DNA of 64,000 nt from PALSA-270 sp963770245 (GCA_963770245.1 CAVYOX010000008.1:434001-498000); one strand, 5' to 3'. Counted from the first letter of the stretch, positions 42,717-49,967 are shown. Numbers and translations are program-made. The notes: generated from the sequence alone by a model not told the origin.

Positions 42717-44009
42717 TCACTTGAGGTGCACCGCGGCATCGGTCTGGTGCGGCCGCGCGCCGGTCGGGGCCGGGCGTACTTTCGGCATTCCGTACTTCGG
42801 CTTGACCTGGTGACAGCCGTCCTCGCAGTACACGCCGCCGATCGCAGACTCCGGCACCGGCATGGGGGAGGCGACGGCGGCTTCGCGTTCTCGCTCGATT
42901 TGCTCGTCCACGCGAGCGATCAGCTCTCGGTTCGCGGCCACGGTCAGCCATTTCATTTCATTCACCAGGTAATTCTCGAAGCGGGCGATCGGATCGCGCC
43001 GGCGCCAATACTCGAGCAGCGGCTTAGGCACATAGTCGGCGCCGTCGTGGATGGCGTGGCCTTTCATGCGCATCATCTTGGCTTCGATCAGCGTCGGGCC
43101 CTCGCCCCGGTGGGCGCGCTCGACGGCGTCGCGGGCGGCGTCATAGACCTGGCAGGCGTCGGTGCCGTCGACGATGACGCCGGGAATGCCGTAGGCGATG
43201 GCGCGTTCGGCGAGGTCTTTCACTTTATATTGCATTTCCGAAGGAGTGGAGTACGCCCAAAGGTTGCTTTCGACCACGAGCACGAGGCCGAGATCCTGTA
43301 CGGCGGCGAAATTGAGGCCTTCGTAGGTGACGCCGGTCGATTGCCCGCCGTCGCCGATCCAGGTGAGGGCGGCGACCTCGCGTCCCTGGAGGCGGGCGCC
43401 GAGAGCAACTCCGGCCAGCACAGGAATGAGGTCGCCGAGCATGGAAATCGGCGAAACCATGTTGCGCTCGTCGATGTCGCCGAAGTGCGAGGTGCCGTCC
43501 CGGCCCTTGGTGGGGGAGCCGGCCTTGGCCATGTACTGCATCATGGTGTCGCGGGCCGGGAAGCCGCGAACCAGCAGCGCGCCCTGGTTGCGAATCATGG
43601 GGGCGAACCAATCGTCTGGATCGAGCGCATAGGCGGAGGCGCAGGAGCAGGCTTCCTGGCCGAGGCCGAAATACACCCCGCCCACGACCTGGCCCTGTTT
43701 GTAGAGGTTTTCGAGGGTTTGCTCCATTCTGCGGTTGAGCAGCATCCAGCGGTAGAGCTCGATGTGCTCTTGCCGGCTCAGGTACTTCGATTTACGCAGG
43801 GGAGGCACGGGGGTACTGAGATTGCCTTCGACCTCGTAGCGCACCTGGCCGCCCTGGACAACCTGGCGGACCGAGAAGTTTGGCTTCTCCAGGCGGTGGT
43901 CGGGGATGGTATAGGTGCGGGTGGCAGAGTTCGCCGGTTTCGCGGCTTTGGGACCATGGTTGTTGGCATGGCGGACTGCGGGTTTCGGGGGCGCGGTTTT
44001 CTTGGCCAT
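42717..44009 (-). CDS. pdhA: 2-oxoacid (pyruvate) dehydrogenase E1 component, alpha subunit
   Basis: The thiamine-diphosphate motif runs from GDGGQSTGVTYEGLNFAA to the Asn of VVESNLWAYSTP; GLGQEACSCASAYAL and the GHAIHDGADY loop are also typical. 430 residues: about 60 extra at the N-terminus (Lys/Pro/Ala-rich, from MAKKTAPPKPAVRH) and a C-terminal extension with a Cys pair (GVYCEDGCHQVKP). Family members usually have 330-370 residues. Divergent from ddl, with 208 bases between. Confidence 0.92.
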   Translation of the reverse strand: MAKKTAPPKPAVRHANNHGPKAAKPANSATRTYTIPDHRLEKPNFSVRQVVQGGQVRYEVEGNLSTPVPPLRKSKYLSRQEHIELYRWMLLNRRMEQTLENLYKQGQVVGGVYFGLGQEACSCASAYALDPDDWFAPMIRNQGALLVRGFPARDTMMQYMAKAGSPTKGRDGTSHFGDIDERNMVSPISMLGDLIPVLAGVALGARLQGREVAALTWIGDGGQSTGVTYEGLNFAAVQDLGLVLVVESNLWAYSTPSEMQYKVKDLAERAIAYGIPGVIVDGTDACQVYDAARDAVERAHRGEGPTLIEAKMMRMKGHAIHDGADYVPKPLLEYWRRRDPIARFENYLVNEMKWLTVAANRELIARVDEQIEREREAAVASPMPVPESAIGGVYCEDGCHQVKPKYGMPKVRPAPTGARPHQTDAAVHLK

Positions 44010-44217
44010 GGAAATGTCGGCTGTCGATTCTCAGACATGCTAACCCACCAGGCCAGGGGCAAGCTATGGCAGGCGGAACGATGGGCATCCCGGCCGCCGC
44101 GGTCCGATGTCGTTCGGTTGGGTATTTTTTCCGCGGGAAGTTACTTGCGGACCATGACTACAGGAACCAGGACAGCGATTGACGCAGACTACGGTGGCCG
44201 TCCAGACTGAAAGAGTC

Positions 44218-45423
44218 ATGAAGAAACTGCGAGTCGGCATTCTATTTGGAGGGCGCAGCGGGGAGCACGAGGTATCCCTGCTCTCGGCGGCGTCGGTTTC
44301 AAACGCCATCGACAAAAACCGATATGAGGTCGTGCCCATCGGCATCACCAAGCAAGGGCGATGGGTGACCGCCGAAGATGCGGAACGGTTGCTCGAGGGG
44401 AACACCGGCCACGCACCCGCCCACCTGCGCGCGGGCGATCCGGAAGCGACGGCCGGGGCCGCGGTCCTGGCCCGGGGCGAGGCGGTGGTCGTGCCCCCGG
44501 AGCCGCAGCATCGGGAAGGGAGAGCGCTCGCGCCGTTCCAGAGCGATGCCTCTGGCTCGGCGGGACTCACGCGGCGCTCGGCTGACCGGGCGATCAATGT
44601 GGATGTCATTTTTCCCGTGCTGCACGGGACCTTTGGGGAAGATGGAACCATCCAGGGGCTGCTCGAACTGGCGGACATTCCCTACGTGGGCGCGGGCGTT
44701 CTCGGTTCGGCGGCGGGGATGGACAAAGACATCATGAAGGCGCTGTTCCAGGCCGCCGGCTTGCCGATTGTGAAGCATGTGACGGTTCTGCGCTCGCAGT
44801 GGGAAGACAGCGCAAAAAAAGTTCAGCGGCTGGTCGCCAGCAAGTTGAAGTATCCGGTCTTCGTGAAGCCGGCGAATCTCGGCTCATCGGTCGGAATTTC
44901 GAAGGCGCATGACGGCCAGGAACTGGGGCCGGCGATTGAGGAAGCGGCGAAGTTCGACCGCAAGATCGTGATCGAGCAGGGCGTAGGCGGAAAAAAGCAG
45001 AAAGCGCGGGAGATTGAGTGCTCGGTGCTGGGCAATGATCGGCCGGAGTCGTCCGTGCCCGGGGAGATTGTCCCGAGTACGGAGTTTTATGATTACAAAG
45101 CCAAGTATCTCGATGAAGGTTCGCAGTTGATCATTCCCGCGAAACTCAGCAAGGCGGAGACCAAGACCGTGCAGCAGTTGGCCATCGCCGCGTTCAAGGC
45201 GGTGGACTGCTCGGGCCTCGCGCGCGTGGATTTTCTGCTGGACCCGAAGAACCGAAAAATCTATCTCAATGAGATCAACACGATGCCGGGATTTACTTCG
45301 ATCAGCATGTATCCCAAACTGTGGGCGGCTTCCGGGCTGCCTTATCCCAAGCTGATCGAGCGCCTGATCCAGTTGGGCCTGGAGCGGCACGCCGAGAAGA
45401 TGAAAAACCAATACAGCCGGTGA
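44218..45423 (+). CDS. ddl: D-alanine--D-alanine ligase
   Basis: ATP-grasp enzyme joining two D-alanines for peptidoglycan. N-terminal VGILFGGRSGEHEVSLLSAASV, HGTFGEDGTIQGLLEL, YVGAGVLGSAAGMDKDIMK, and the C-terminal LNEINTMPGFTSISMYPKLW. 401 residues, longer than the usual 300-365 owing to a polar insertion at about 60-115. Tyr or Phe specificity for D-Ala or D-lactate cannot be settled by eye. The start is taken at MKKLRVGI although a frame opens 13 codons earlier; the Shine-Dalgarno is weak. Confidence 0.95.
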   Translation: MKKLRVGILFGGRSGEHEVSLLSAASVSNAIDKNRYEVVPIGITKQGRWVTAEDAERLLEGNTGHAPAHLRAGDPEATAGAAVLARGEAVVVPPEPQHREGRALAPFQSDASGSAGLTRRSADRAINVDVIFPVLHGTFGEDGTIQGLLELADIPYVGAGVLGSAAGMDKDIMKALFQAAGLPIVKHVTVLRSQWEDSAKKVQRLVASKLKYPVFVKPANLGSSVGISKAHDGQELGPAIEEAAKFDRKIVIEQGVGGKKQKAREIECSVLGNDRPESSVPGEIVPSTEFYDYKAKYLDEGSQLIIPAKLSKAETKTVQQLAIAAFKAVDCSGLARVDFLLDPKNRKIYLNEINTMPGFTSISMYPKLWAASGLPYPKLIERLIQLGLERHAEKMKNQYSR

Positions 45424-45488
45424 AGGACCCCTAGCGCGCCGCGGTCGGGACTGCCGGTTTTTCCGGAGACGTCGCCTCGGCGGCCCGG

Positions 45489-46013
45489 TTACTTTTGGCT
45501 GGGCTCGACGCTCAGCTCCGAAATTCGATGGATGCCGGATCGGCCGAACGCAAATAAGACCGCCCAGGCGGCGATGGCCAGGAGGTAGACGGCGGCGAAC
45601 ATGATCCCGATCGCCTGCGGGAAAGTGGGCGGCATGGAGCGAATCGGAGGCAGGCGCGGATGGGTGAAGGGAAGCGAAGCCTGCACCGCTTTTCCCTTTT
45701 CGATGGCCAGAATCACGCCGGCCAGAATGACCGACATCAGAGCTGTGGTGGACTTTGGAAAACGGAACTCGGAACCCATGGCGAACCTCCTCGGAGCAAG
45801 CCAGCCTGCATGGGAGCGGAAACGGATATGTTCGTGGAACGCGCCGCGGAGCAGGCCTGTGATTTCGCGGAGATAGAAAGCGGCGCGGCGGGCATATGGC
45901 TTGGTGCCTGGGTCCGCGCTCGCTTCAAGGAACACTGCCCTCATCTCGTCGCCATACTCGCGACGGTGCGCCGGCGGATACAGATACAGCAGCAGGCGAT
46001 AGAGCGTGAACAC
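45489..46013 (-). CDS. Membrane protein with ADOP-permease-like N-terminal prefix
   Basis: 174 residues. The first about 65 (FTLYRLLLYLYPPAHRREYG, then DEMRAVFLEA) resemble the N-terminal prefix found in acidobacterial ADOP-type macrolide-export permeases. Only two hydrophobic segments follow (about 88-106 and 135-160) and the permease domain is absent. The start is GTG with a full GGAGG. It begins 4 bases after the PadR stop, so they form an operon. It may be a stand-alone protein controlled by PadR or a degenerate permease remnant. Confidence 0.65.
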   Translation of the reverse strand: MFTLYRLLLYLYPPAHRREYGDEMRAVFLEASADPGTKPYARRAAFYLREITGLLRGAFHEHIRFRSHAGWLAPRRFAMGSEFRFPKSTTALMSVILAGVILAIEKGKAVQASLPFTHPRLPPIRSMPPTFPQAIGIMFAAVYLLAIAAWAVLFAFGRSGIHRISELSVEPSQK

Positions 46014-46016
46014 GGG

Positions 46017-46373
46017 TCAAACCTCCTTCCGCGCAACGCGCAGACCGGCGAGCTTTGTCAGCTGCTTCATGCGGTCCACCTCGAGCAGGAGATTGCGCCG
46101 ACCGGCAGGGGTAAGGCGGTAGGCTCTGCGGCCGCGCGAGATTTCATCCTCCTCGAAGGGCTCGATCCAGCCGTCTTCGAGCAGACGGCCGAGCGCCCCA
46201 TACAAAGTGCCGGTGCTCAGTTTGACCCGTCCCGCACTCACCTCTTCCACGTCGCGCAGGATGGAATAGCCATGGCGCGGTTGCTGGGCCAGGCTCAGTA
46301 AAATGAGTAAAACCGGTTCGGTAAGAGGCAAGACTTCCCTGTTTACGGTTAACGACATGTCGCGTAACGCCAT
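46017..46373 (-). CDS. PadR-family transcriptional regulator
   Basis: 118 residues of winged helix: LTEPVLLILLSLAQQPRHGYSI, then LSTGTLYGALGRLLEDGWIE and RRAYRLTPAGRR, the PadR signature. PadR proteins repress their own or neighbouring genes, often transporters, and release on ligand binding. An alternative ATG five codons on (MSLTVNREV) is possible. Operon with the prefix-type membrane protein. Confidence 0.9.
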   Translation of the reverse strand: MALRDMSLTVNREVLPLTEPVLLILLSLAQQPRHGYSILRDVEEVSAGRVKLSTGTLYGALGRLLEDGWIEPFEEDEISRGRRAYRLTPAGRRNLLLEVDRMKQLTKLAGLRVARKEV

Positions 46374-46649
46374 ATTGCCATAGCGAAAGCCTCGCCGTCA
46401 ACTCGTGCTGCCCCACCTGCCCCAGTTTGGGTTGGTGCGTTTTCTGTCAGAGAACTCGTGCACAAGGTTGAAGTCTGGCGAATGTTTTGTGGTGAGACTC
46501 ACGCAGGAAGGTATCGATCAAGATTGCCCAACCTGGACATCTACATCCCCGGCGGAGCTGCGACGAAGCACAAACCGCTCGGCAAATACTGCCGGCTGGA
46601 ATCATAGCCAGTGGCAAATCAGGCCGGCCGATTCCCAAATGGCAAGTCC
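46374..46649. other. 276-bp gene-free stretch left of the insertion sequence
   Basis: No coding frame, promoter or repeat of note. Together with 48092 onward it was one intergenic region before the insertion. Confidence 0.5.
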
Positions 46650-46665
46650 CAACCGGGCAAGTCTC
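46650..46665. repeat. Target site duplication, left copy
   Basis: CAACCGGGCAAGTCTC, identical to 48076-48091 on the other side of the insertion sequence; the following T is also shared, so 16 or 17 bases. Confidence 0.85.
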
Positions 46666-46721
46666 TGTTCTTAGCAAGTCAAAATGTCCGCTTTTGGTAG
46701 CAAGTGAAGTGTCCGGTTGAG

Positions 46722-47999
46722 TCAAGGTCGAATCCTTATCGCATCGGTGGTGTTGGTTTTGGGGATGGGGTTGCAATGGAAGGGGGCAGTTTCCCTTCCA
46801 TTGCCCATCAACGTAGAAGCGCCGGTTTCTGAGGTTTGAGGGGCGCCGTCGGCATGGTAACGACCGAGGCAGTGCGGACCGAAGCTGAGACTAAGGCTCC
46901 CGTCCAGGTGCTGGTGTGCGGTAACGTTGCAGCCTGCCAAAGTGCCTCGCCACTTCACCCGCTCGATTTGCAAATGAAGATTTTGAAAGCTCACGGTGTT
47001 GTCGCGGTTCACCGTGCGCTCGAACTGCAGCGAGAAGACACGCTCTAAATCGCGGCTTCCGCAAGACACAAAGGCAGTTCCGCGAGCCGCCGGCGGACAT
47101 TGAAAATGGCGGTTGAACTCGGCGATGTAACGCTGGCGGAGGAAGCGGTTGGCTTGCGCCAGAGTGGTGCAACCGGCCAACCGCAACTCCTGCGGCAAGC
47201 GTCCCTGCCAGGTGCCGAAGTTGCGCTCACTCCGACCCCGGGCTTGCGGAGAATAGGCGGGGATCATGCGGATCCCAAGTTCGCGCAGCGCCCGCCCCAC
47301 CTGGGTCAGGCGGTGGGGATCGACCGCTTCCCCAGCCTTCGGGGTCAGCCAGAAGTGGCTGCCACGATCGCTGTACAGGGCGCAGAACAGGCCTTTGCGC
47401 TCGATCACCTCTTTCAGCCCTGCCATCACCGTGAGCGTGGATTCCTCCTCCACTAGCTGGGCGTAGTAGACCTCGCTGGTGGCATCATCCAGGATGACCA
47501 GCAGGTCATGCCAGCGCTCGTCCTGAAACCAGCGGTGTGGGCTGCCATCGATGTGCAACAACATGCCCGGCAAGGGCCGCCGGGGACGGCGCTGGCGATG
47601 GGGCCCGCGCTTGCGACCCTGGGTGATCAGCCCCGCCCCTTGCAGCATTCCCTTTACCCAGCTATAGCTGAGCTCGATCTGGTGCTCGGCCGCCAGCTTC
47701 TCGTGAAAGTGCCGCACGTTCAGATCCGGGTAGCGGTCGCGATACAACTCCAGCACTTTTTCCACGGTGGCCACGGCCACGCGTTTGGGCGACGGCTTCC
47801 CCCGTCGCCGGTCAAACAGACCCCGAATCCCGAACTCTTCGTAGCGCTCCCGCCAGCGCCGCATGTGCCGGTCGCTGATGCCGATAATCTCGGCCGCTTG
47901 CAACCAGGTGATCTTCTTGGCTAATGCTCGCAATATCACTTCCTGTACTTTCATTGCCCGCTCCATCGCGGCCTGCGTGTAAGAGATCATGCTTCGCAT
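46722..47999 (-). CDS. ISNCY-family DDE transposase
   Basis: Up to 425 residues. N-terminal helix-turn-helix (AKKITWLQAAEIIGISDRHM, then RRWRERYEEFGIRGLFDRR). The integrase core has first Asp in LLHIDGSPHRW, second Asp in LYSDRGSHFW and Glu in GRSERNFGTWQ. A C-terminal beta-rich domain follows. The frame is uninterrupted. The likeliest start is the ATG at 47954 (MKVQEVILRALAKK) with GGAG six bases upstream; the upstream ATGs lie inside a perfect hairpin. Confidence 0.92.
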   Translation of the reverse strand: MRSMISYTQAAMERAMKVQEVILRALAKKITWLQAAEIIGISDRHMRRWRERYEEFGIRGLFDRRRGKPSPKRVAVATVEKVLELYRDRYPDLNVRHFHEKLAAEHQIELSYSWVKGMLQGAGLITQGRKRGPHRQRRPRRPLPGMLLHIDGSPHRWFQDERWHDLLVILDDATSEVYYAQLVEEESTLTVMAGLKEVIERKGLFCALYSDRGSHFWLTPKAGEAVDPHRLTQVGRALRELGIRMIPAYSPQARGRSERNFGTWQGRLPQELRLAGCTTLAQANRFLRQRYIAEFNRHFQCPPAARGTAFVSCGSRDLERVFSLQFERTVNRDNTVSFQNLHLQIERVKWRGTLAGCNVTAHQHLDGSLSLSFGPHCLGRYHADGAPQTSETGASTLMGNGRETAPFHCNPIPKTNTTDAIRIRP

Positions 48000-48009
48000 G
48001 ATCTCTTAC
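47979..48009 (-). promoter_or_regulatory. Perfect 14-bp hairpin at the 5' end of the transposase gene
   Basis: GTAAGAGATCATGC, a 3-base loop and its exact reverse complement. It lies 13-43 bases upstream of the probable translation start and covers the upstream ATG codons, so transcripts entering from outside would fold here. Confidence 0.7.
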
Positions 48010-48075
48010 TCTCACCGCCTGCAAAGCGGACACTTCACTTGTTAATCCACCCGGACATATCATGTGCTAACGACA

Positions 48076-48091
48076 CAACCGGGCAAGTCTC
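48076..48091. repeat. Target site duplication, right copy
   Basis: CAACCGGGCAAGTCTC, identical to 46650-46665. It abuts the -35 box of the next promoter. Confidence 0.85.
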
Positions 48092-48121
48092 TTGACGGAA
48101 CCACCATTCTCCCGCTACCAT
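48092..48121 (+). promoter_or_regulatory. Predicted sigma-70 promoter of the SAM-riboswitch operon
   Basis: TTGACG (48092-48097), an 18-base spacer and TACCAT (48116-48121). Transcription would begin near 48128, just before a hairpin with a TTCG loop (48131-48150). The insertion sequence ends one base pair short of the target duplication that abuts the -35 box. Confidence 0.5.
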
Positions 48122-48130
48122 GATCAACAA

Positions 48131-48150
48131 GTTTGCTCTTCGGAGCAGAC
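48131..48150 (+). promoter_or_regulatory. 5' hairpin with UUCG loop
   Basis: GTTTGCTC, TTCG, GAGCAGAC: an 8-bp stem (one G-U pair) closed by the very stable UUCG tetraloop at the predicted start of the transcript, upstream of the aptamer. Confidence 0.55.
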
Positions 48151-48153
48151 CTT

Positions 48154-48271
48154 GGATTTCATGCAGAGTGGCTGAGGGACGAGCCCTGAGAAGCCACGAC
48201 AACCGGATCGGAAGGAAACTTCCGGTCGCCTGGTGTCAACTCTCGCCCTACAAAGGGGGAACATGAGATTC
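48154..48271 (+). ncRNA. SAM-I type riboswitch aptamer
   Basis: P1 is formed by GGATTTCAT (48154-48162) and ATGAGATTC (48263-48271). P2 is TGGCT/AGCCA around GAGGGACGAGCCC with a TGAGA kink-turn-like bulge, followed by the conserved ACAACC. P3 is CGGAAG-GAAA-CTTCCG. J3/4 has GGTGTCAACTC, and P4 is GCCC-TACAAA-GGGG. The order and conserved bases match the SAM-I consensus (GAGGGAC...GCCC...GAAGCC...CAACC...GGTG.CAA.TC...GAG). It binds S-adenosylmethionine and would shut off the downstream gene when methionine is plentiful. Confidence 0.82.
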
Positions 48272-48289
48272 GGGGTGCCGAGTTCCAGC

Positions 48290-48340
48290 ATCTCGTTCCT
48301 CTTTTCCGCCTCACAGGGAAAGAGGATTTCGCTTTTTGGG
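48290..48340 (+). terminator. Candidate expression platform of the SAM riboswitch
   Basis: CCTCTTTTCC (48298-48307) pairs with GGGAAAGAGG (48316-48325), with a T run at 48333-48337. Just before it, ATCTC (48290-48294) is complementary to GAGAT in the 3' strand of P1, which could form an antiterminator when SAM is absent. The T run is eight bases from the stem, so the exact terminator is uncertain. Confidence 0.45.
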
Positions 48341-48373
48341 GGCTCTTAATCCGGCTCGTCCCCCGGCTGCTCA

Positions 48374-48403
48374 GATTTCGCGAAGATTAGGATTTCGCGA
48401 AGA
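48374..48403 (+). repeat. Direct repeat containing TTCGCGAA palindromes before thrC
   Basis: GATTTCGCGAAGA occurs at 48374-48386 and again at 48391-48403, with centres 17 bases apart, ending 11 bases before the ATG. Each copy contains the 8-bp palindrome TTCGCGAA. Confidence 0.6.
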
Positions 48404-48414
48404 GAGAGTGGCTG

Positions 48415-49665
48415 ATGAACTACGAACTGCGATGTCGCGAATGCGGCAAGACCTGGGGAAACCAGCCCCGTTCGATCTGCGAAGACTGTTTCTCCCCTCT
48501 TGAAGTTGCCTACGACTACGACGCTCTCCGCGGCGAATTCACCCGCGAGAAGATCGCGCAGGGCCCACCCAGCATGTGGCGGTACCGGGCGTTGCTGCCG
48601 CTGCCCGAGAACTACGAGCCCAGTGTTCCGGCGGGCTTCACGCCGCTGCTCGCGGCGCCCCGCTTGGCGAAACAGTGGGGAGCGAAGAACCTCTATTTGA
48701 AAAATGATGCCGTCTGCTTGCCCACCCTGAGTTTCAAGGATCGCGTGGTCGCGGTGGCTTTGGCTCAGGCCCGCAATTTCGGGTTCGATACGGTGTCTTG
48801 TTCCTCGACCGGCAACCTGGCCAATTCCGTGGCGGCGCAGGCGGCGCGCAACGGGTTTCATTCCTGGATTTTCATTCCCGCCGATCTCGAGCCGGCGAAG
48901 ATCATCGGCACGCAGGTGTATGGGGCAAAGCTGGTGCGGATTGCCGGCAGCTACGATCAAGTGAACCGGCTATGCTCGCAGATTGCGGACGAGCATCACT
49001 GGGGCTTCGTCAACGTGAATCTGCGCCCCTACTATGCGGAAGGTTCGAAAACCGTGGGCTTTGAGATTGCTGAGCAGCTGGGGTGGCGGCTGCCGGATAA
49101 CATCGTCGTGCCGATGGCGGGCGGATCGCTGATTACCAAGATCAAGAAGGCCTTCGACGAATTGGTCCGGCTGGGGCTGGTCGAGCCGAAAACGGTCAAG
49201 ATTTTTGGCGCGCAGGCCACCGGGTGCTCACCGATTTCGACCGCGGTGAAGGCGGGAAACACCGATATCGAACCCCAGAAGCCGACCACGCTCGCGCGCT
49301 CGCTCGCGATCGGCAACCCGGCCGACGGCCACTATGCCATCCAGACCATCACCGCGAGCGGCGGTTGGGCGGAGGATGTCTCCGATGTCGAGGTCGTCGA
49401 ATCCATGCAACTGTTGGCGGAAGCCGAAGGCGTCTTCACCGAGACCGCCGGCGGCGTGACCGTGGGCTGTGCTCGCAAACTCTATCGCCAGGGACGCATT
49501 AAGCCGGAACAGACGACGGTGCTGTGCATCACCGGCAACGGTTTGAAGACGACGGATGCGCTCGCCGGCCAGTACGAGGCGGAAGCACCGATTGCGCCCA
49601 AGCTAGCTGAATTTGAGGCCTATCTGGGCCGGATGCTCGAAGTGGCCGAGGCGGTGGGCGCCTGA
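48415..49665 (+). CDS. thrC: Threonine-synthase-like PLP enzyme under SAM-riboswitch control
   Basis: 416 residues, fold-type II PLP enzyme. A zinc ribbon (Cys7, Cys10, Cys22, Cys25) precedes the catalytic domain. The PLP-binding Lys108 lies in CLPTLSFKDR; canonical threonine synthases have PTGSFKDRG here, so the active-site loop is divergent (Leu for Gly). SSTGNLANSVAAQAA and the MAGGSLITKI phosphate loop are present. By similarity it would convert O-phosphohomoserine to threonine. The SAM-I riboswitch upstream and the sulfur-carrier gene one base downstream instead suggest that it makes homocysteine from O-phosphohomoserine and carrier-bound sulfur. That is inference; the family call is firm. 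Confidence 0.85.
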   Translation: MNYELRCRECGKTWGNQPRSICEDCFSPLEVAYDYDALRGEFTREKIAQGPPSMWRYRALLPLPENYEPSVPAGFTPLLAAPRLAKQWGAKNLYLKNDAVCLPTLSFKDRVVAVALAQARNFGFDTVSCSSTGNLANSVAAQAARNGFHSWIFIPADLEPAKIIGTQVYGAKLVRIAGSYDQVNRLCSQIADEHHWGFVNVNLRPYYAEGSKTVGFEIAEQLGWRLPDNIVVPMAGGSLITKIKKAFDELVRLGLVEPKTVKIFGAQATGCSPISTAVKAGNTDIEPQKPTTLARSLAIGNPADGHYAIQTITASGGWAEDVSDVEVVESMQLLAEAEGVFTETAGGVTVGCARKLYRQGRIKPEQTTVLCITGNGLKTTDALAGQYEAEAPIAPKLAEFEAYLGRMLEVAEAVGA

Positions 49666-49666
49666 G

Positions 49667-49948
49667 ATGACCATCACGGTGCAGATTCCGACGGCGCTGC
49701 GCCGCCATACCGCGGGCACGGCGAAGATCACCTGTTCGGCGGCGAACCTGGGGGAGCTGTTCACGGTACTCGATCAGCAGTTCCCCGACCTAAAGCCGCA
49801 CCTGCGCGATGAGGCCGGTCAGATCCGGCGATTCCTGAACGTCTATGTAAATGAAGAGGATATCCGCTTCCTCGGGGGCGCGAGCTACGCCTTCGCCGAC
49901 GGAGACGAGATCCTCCTGGTACCTTCGATCGCCGGCGGGGCTGGCTAG
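49667..49948 (+). CDS. MoaD/ThiS-family sulfur-carrier protein
   Basis: 93 residues of beta-grasp fold: MTITVQIPTALRRHTAG, FLNVYVNEEDIRFL, then the conserved DGDEILLVPSIAGG. Carriers of this family are adenylated and thiocarboxylated at a terminal Gly-Gly. Here two residues (Ala-Gly) follow the Gly-Gly, so processing by a JAMM-type protease would be needed, as known for QbsE and HcyS carriers. No molybdopterin or thiamine gene is near. The ATG lies one base after the thrC stop, so the two are translated together. Confidence 0.87.
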   Translation: MTITVQIPTALRRHTAGTAKITCSAANLGELFTVLDQQFPDLKPHLRDEAGQIRRFLNVYVNEEDIRFLGGASYAFADGDEILLVPSIAGGAG

Positions 49949-49950
49949 TT

Positions 49951-49967
49951 CCCATTCGGGGAATGGG
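49951..49967 (+). terminator. Small hairpin after the sulfur-carrier gene
   Basis: CCCATTC-GGG-GAATGGG forms a 7-bp stem directly after the stop. No T run follows, so it may be only an RNA end stabiliser. Confidence 0.3.

Larger units (their letters stand above)
46666..48075. mobile_element. ISNCY-type (IS1202-like) insertion sequence, complete
   Basis: 1410 bp with one transposase gene. The ends are inverted repeats of about 50 bases: left 46666-46715 (TGTTCTTAGCAAGTCAAAAT and onward) and right 48027-48075 (reverse complement TGTCGTTAGCACATGATATG and onward), both starting TGT and both containing two copies of a GTCCG-type motif, the inner one identical over CAAGTGAAGTGTCCG. A perfect 16-bp direct repeat flanks it. 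Long target duplications are, as I remember it, a mark of the IS1202-like group of ISNCY elements. The intact gene and perfect duplication indicate a recent insertion. Confidence 0.85.

Noticed and set aside
42693..44210. 505-codon plus-strand frame opposite pdhA
   Set aside because: Shadow of the E1-alpha gene; composition reflects reversed codons.
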